DNA from: Spirochaetales bacterium
GTDB taxonomy: Bacteria > Spirochaetota > Spirochaetia > DSM-27196 > SLAA01
DNA length: 33,290 nucleotides
Reading direction: 5' to 3'
Assembly: GCA_007127105.1 (NCBI GenBank)
Contig: SLAA01000240.1
Span: forward strand, 1 to 33,290
Shown here: positions 31,054 to 33,290 of the stretch, piece by piece
How the letters are laid out: each line of letters opens with the position of its first letter
How positions within the stretch are numbered: position 1 is the first letter of the stretch
The notes under the pieces: generated by a model
The model's database searches: none
Told to the model about the DNA's origin: nothing
What the model saw: the letters and a program-made list of their open reading frames with translations, nothing else
Made by a program: the position numbers and the translations under genes

Positions 31054-32007
31054 GTGAACCCTGTCTCATTACCACTACTAATCCTCCTATTTGGCACGCT
31101 TTTTTATTTGGTGATCCCGGGCATTGGAGCATTTGCGGTAAGAAAGCAATGGCGTGTGTTTCGCAGGCAGGTGCTGACGCGCGCCAGCTTTCCTGTCCTG
31201 AGTTATAAGGGCGTGCGCGAGCAGGAGGGGAGCAGAGAGCAGACTATAGGATCATATCAGTTCTTTGGTGCGTTAGAAGCCATTGAGGACGACGATATCA
31301 TTTGGTTACGCAACGGTACTCTGTCTGTGGCGGTGGAGATGCGTGAGGTGCGGCTGTACATGTTACCAACCAAGGACTTTGGTGTGACAGTGGACGGAGC
31401 TGGAGGGCAACTGCCTGACCGCACGCCCTCGGTTTTGCGATGGCACCGCATGACATCACTGACCGAGGGTAGCAAGATCTTTGTTGCTGGCACCGTCGTA
31501 AGAAGGGCTGGGCGGGCAGTCTTTCTTGCTGGGCGTGGCGATCCTCTGTTGGTCGTAATGTATGACGGCCCTGACGAGACGGTAGTTCGGCGGGCGATAT
31601 GGTGCGGGAGGCAGCGCAATGAGTATTGGAATCAGCTCACTCCATTGTCCTTGGCCGGAGGCATACTTACACTCACCGTTTTGGCGTATCTGGCAATTCG
31701 GCCGCCACTTGACACTTTCTCAGCCGTGCTGGCGAGCGTCGGCGCTCTCCTGCCGGTACTTCCGTTGGCTCCGCCGGGAGTGGCTCTGTTTTTTGTATAT
31801 CGTCATCTGTGGAAAGAGGGTCGATACCGTCGTGCGCGAAGGGACCTTGAGATTCTGGAGGATGGTAGCTCAGTTGATGCCCAACATGCCCGCCACGCTG
31901 GTCGGGTGGCTGCTTTGTTCGAGTTGCTATCCTTGGGCTGCCTCGTTACAGGACTGCTCCTCAACGTTGTGATTGCATTGGCAGTCATGAGTTACTTCAT
32001 TCCGTAG
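31054..32007 (+). CDS. Hypothetical multi-span membrane protein
   Basis: An unrecognised 317-residue protein. One membrane helix at the start (LLILLFGTLFYLVIPGIGAF) is followed by a soluble domain of about 150 residues, then three more spans (about 205-223, 230-258 and 291-316). The soluble part has the pattern GSKIFVAGTVVRRAGRAVFLA and PLLVVMYDGPDETVVRRAI, which faintly recalls the OB-like domain of GIDE/MUL1-type membrane proteins; this is a weak impression only. GGAGAG lies 6 bp before the GTG at 31054; the frame opens earlier at a TTG (31018) without a ribosome site. It diverges from the metallo-hydrolase gene across a 38-bp AT-rich gap. A hairpin follows its stop. Confidence 0.75.
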   Translation: MNPVSLPLLILLFGTLFYLVIPGIGAFAVRKQWRVFRRQVLTRASFPVLSYKGVREQEGSREQTIGSYQFFGALEAIEDDDIIWLRNGTLSVAVEMREVRLYMLPTKDFGVTVDGAGGQLPDRTPSVLRWHRMTSLTEGSKIFVAGTVVRRAGRAVFLAGRGDPLLVVMYDGPDETVVRRAIWCGRQRNEYWNQLTPLSLAGGILTLTVLAYLAIRPPLDTFSAVLASVGALLPVLPLAPPGVALFFVYRHLWKEGRYRRARRDLEILEDGSSVDAQHARHAGRVAALFELLSLGCLVTGLLLNVVIALAVMSYFIP

Positions 32008-32030
32008 ACCGGTCTGCGGACAGTTGGGAA

Positions 32031-32052
32031 CTCCGACTAAACCCAGTCGGAG
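32031..32052. terminator. Bidirectional hairpin between convergent genes
   Basis: CTCCGACT (32031-32038) and AGTCGGAG (32045-32052) form a perfect 8-bp stem with a 6-nt loop, centred between converging stops at 32007 and 32070. No T-run follows on either strand, so efficiency is uncertain, but stem quality and position suggest a terminator. Confidence 0.6.
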
Positions 32053-32069
32053 CTCAGTTCGGCAGGAGC

Positions 32070-32681
32070 TTAGTCTTTCCGGCGGGCAAAATTCACGGTG
32101 ACTTTGCGCCCTCGGTACTCGCTGCCGTTCAGGTGCTCAATTGCAGCTTGCGCCTTTTCCGGGTTGACCTCAACAAAAGAGTAGTTGTCCAGAATCTTGA
32201 TCTGCCCGATGTCTGCGGTCTCAATATTCTCAATCTCAGAAAAGAGCTGAATAAGGTCCTTTGGGTACACCCTGCGGTTTTTGCCTACACCAACAAAAAC
32301 ACTCGTGAGGCCGCTGTCACTCGTCTCGGAAGCGTCGTCCTGATAGGCTGCGTCCGCTTCAGTGTGTGGACTCGGTGCAGTCTCGCGGGGATTTGATCGT
32401 TTCTTGTCTTCATTTCGGGACTCATCCTTGCGGATGGCCTCTTTTCGAGCCCGCTTGGGCCGGGGGCGGCCGTCTCTGTTCTCGTCCTGCAGGAGACCAT
32501 GCTTAATAATAAAGCCAGCAAAATAGCCACGTCGAAATAAGGGCACGTGCTTCTTAAACAGACGTCGGTACGCATTGAGCTCCTGCGGATCCTCTTCTTC
32601 CTCAATACGCCGGAGGATGTCCTCAATGTGTTGCTGTAATGCAGCCTCGTCTATGGCTGGCGTGCGTGTGTTGTTGCTCAT
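32070..32681 (-). CDS. Stand-alone DbpA-type RNA-binding-domain protein
   Basis: A 203-residue protein. The N-terminal 80 residues are helical (LQQHIEDILRRIEEEEDPQE, then AYRRLFKKHVPLFRRGYFAG); a charged, probably disordered linker rich in Lys, Arg, Glu and Ser follows (about 80-130). The C-terminal 75 residues are a DbpA RNA-binding domain, an RRM-like fold: TSVFVGVGKNRRVYPKDLIQ, IGQIKILDNYSFVEV, and GSEYRGRKVTVNFA. In DbpA-type DEAD-box helicases this domain binds rRNA, but no helicase motif is here. AAGGGAG precedes the ATG at 32681; the frame runs on to 32849 without family support. It probably acts in ribosome assembly or as an RNA chaperone, by inference. Confidence 0.82.
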   Translation of the reverse strand: MSNNTRTPAIDEAALQQHIEDILRRIEEEEDPQELNAYRRLFKKHVPLFRRGYFAGFIIKHGLLQDENRDGRPRPKRARKEAIRKDESRNEDKKRSNPRETAPSPHTEADAAYQDDASETSDSGLTSVFVGVGKNRRVYPKDLIQLFSEIENIETADIGQIKILDNYSFVEVNPEKAQAAIEHLNGSEYRGRKVTVNFARRKD

Positions 32682-33182
32682 ACCTTTTCTCCCTTGCAAT
32701 CTTGTCGGCCCACTCATAAACCCAAAACTATTGGCTCGTAGTAGCGCGAGCACCCTCTGAATTCGGGCGCTGAATTCGGGCCGCCTACTGGTGGTTGGAG
32801 CGCTGCGAGGAGATTCCGAAAACCCCACGTGCTTGCTCACAACCATCATAACGCCATGGGCCGGGGCCGACGTCCTGACAGAAATATACCGTTCTCTAGC
32901 CTAAAGATCATGCGTGGCGCCCCAATTGGGCTACTGAGCCGCGCCCGTGAACCGTGTACCTAACCATTATGGAAAGAAGTGGGGGCTAGCCCCTAAGGGT
33001 CTCCGCCGTGGCAATCACCGCGTCCTGGATTCGAAACCAAGGTGCATAGTGAAAACATGGTTGCTACCTGTTCAACGAATATGTATCTCTTTGCCGAGAT
33101 GTACTGTAGCTTGCGCGATACCCTTTGTCAAGGTTGGTTCATCTTGGGACGATCCGTGCCGAGTATTGGAGAGAGGGATTAT
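32682..33182. other. Intergenic region between divergent RNA-binding protein and secreted protein genes
   Basis: About 500 bp without a credible gene. It contains two perfect palindromes, CCCAATTGGG (32921-32930) and GGGGCTAGCCCC (32982-32993), and a minus-strand promoter at 33103-33131. On the plus strand TTGTCA at 33125 with a weak GACGAT 17 bp later may serve the gene at 33183. No tRNA, tmRNA or other known RNA could be folded convincingly. Confidence 0.55.
33103..33131 (-). promoter_or_regulatory. Minus-strand promoter far upstream of the RNA-binding protein gene
   Basis: On the minus strand TTGACA (33131-33126), a 17-bp spacer, and TACAGT (33108-33103, 4/6). The next coding start on this strand is at 32681, so the transcript would have a leader of about 415 nt, or encode a separate small RNA. 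Confidence 0.5.
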
Positions 33183-33290
33183 ATGCCAATGAGAATAGGT
33201 AATAGACGAGTGTTTCTAAGGAACGGTGTCCGCCGTGTGGCCTGCCGACTTTTTCTGTTGGCACTGGTCTGGATGGTGAGTGCAGCCTAT
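33183..33290 (+). CDS. Start of a secreted or membrane protein, cut by window end
   Basis: Thirty-six codons are visible from the ATG at 33183, with GGAGAGAGGG just upstream as ribosome site. The translation has a basic N terminus (MPMRIGNRRVFLRNGVRR) then a hydrophobic stretch (LFLLALVWMVSAAY), which looks like a signal peptide. The rest of the gene is beyond the window, so the family cannot be named. Confidence 0.65.
   Translation, partial: MPMRIGNRRVFLRNGVRRVACRLFLLALVWMVSAAY

Noticed and set aside
33025-33050. GGATTCGAAACC resembling a tRNA T-loop
   Set aside because: The T-stem has mismatches and no acceptor or anticodon stem can be built around it; tmRNA ends are also absent.

Overview
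This window looks like chromosomal core DNA from a free-living spirochaete (Spirochaeta/Treponema relatives), with GC in the mid-50s % by eye. That placement is an inference from protein flavour: a short omega-like RpoZ next to miaA, a DUF2225 protein, a cytidylate kinase with a GCGN P-loop, a Na+-pumping oxaloacetate decarboxylase, and a CheY/CheA/CheW block. No 16S or other decisive marker is present. Genes are densely packed. GTG and TTG starts are frequent, and many neighbours overlap by 4 bp (ATGA or GTGA). I see no insertion sequence, phage gene, CRISPR array or rRNA.

Layout. 1-984: 3' part of an endonuclease/exonuclease/phosphatase-fold protein. 1014-2787 (minus): SMUG1-type uracil-DNA glycosylase and RmuC, a small DNA-repair pair. 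2788-3364: long intergenic region with an inverted repeat, a direct-repeat pair and a near-consensus promoter. 3365-6524: TetR regulator, acyl-CoA synthetase and RsmE. 6570-11182: signalling operon with a REC-kinase hybrid lacking a visible phospho-His, CheY, STAS protein, CheA and CheW. 11249-14097: MurC, YicC and a cytidylate kinase-like protein. 14137-17473 (minus): oxaloacetate decarboxylase gamma-alpha-beta, divergent from 17641-18858 rpoZ-miaA.

18926-19021 is a 31-residue, extremely basic protein (bS22/COX24-like) with its own promoter. 19149-22142: folP, cdaA, cdaR, acpS (folate, c-di-AMP and lipid carrier). 22184-24501: DUF2225, truA and family-4 uracil-DNA glycosylase. 24506-29087: priA, def, fmt and a membrane PASTA protein. 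tRNA-Gly(CCC) follows at 29207-29277. 29463-30296: DksA-like protein and an unknown 130-residue protein. 30332-32007: a metallo-beta-lactamase-fold hydrolase divergent from an unknown membrane protein. 32070-32681 (minus): a stand-alone DbpA-type RNA-binding-domain protein with a possible long leader. The window ends inside a secreted-looking protein that begins at 33183.

Most genes are housekeeping. The most interesting departures are the chemosensory block (tandem MshEN-like motif inside CheA, a His-less kinase and a Ser-less STAS protein), a PASTA protein without kinase in the place where Firmicutes carry a PASTA kinase, the tiny bS22-like gene, and the RNA-binding protein downstream of a candidate promoter about 0.4 kb away. 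I found no clear wholly new multi-gene system.
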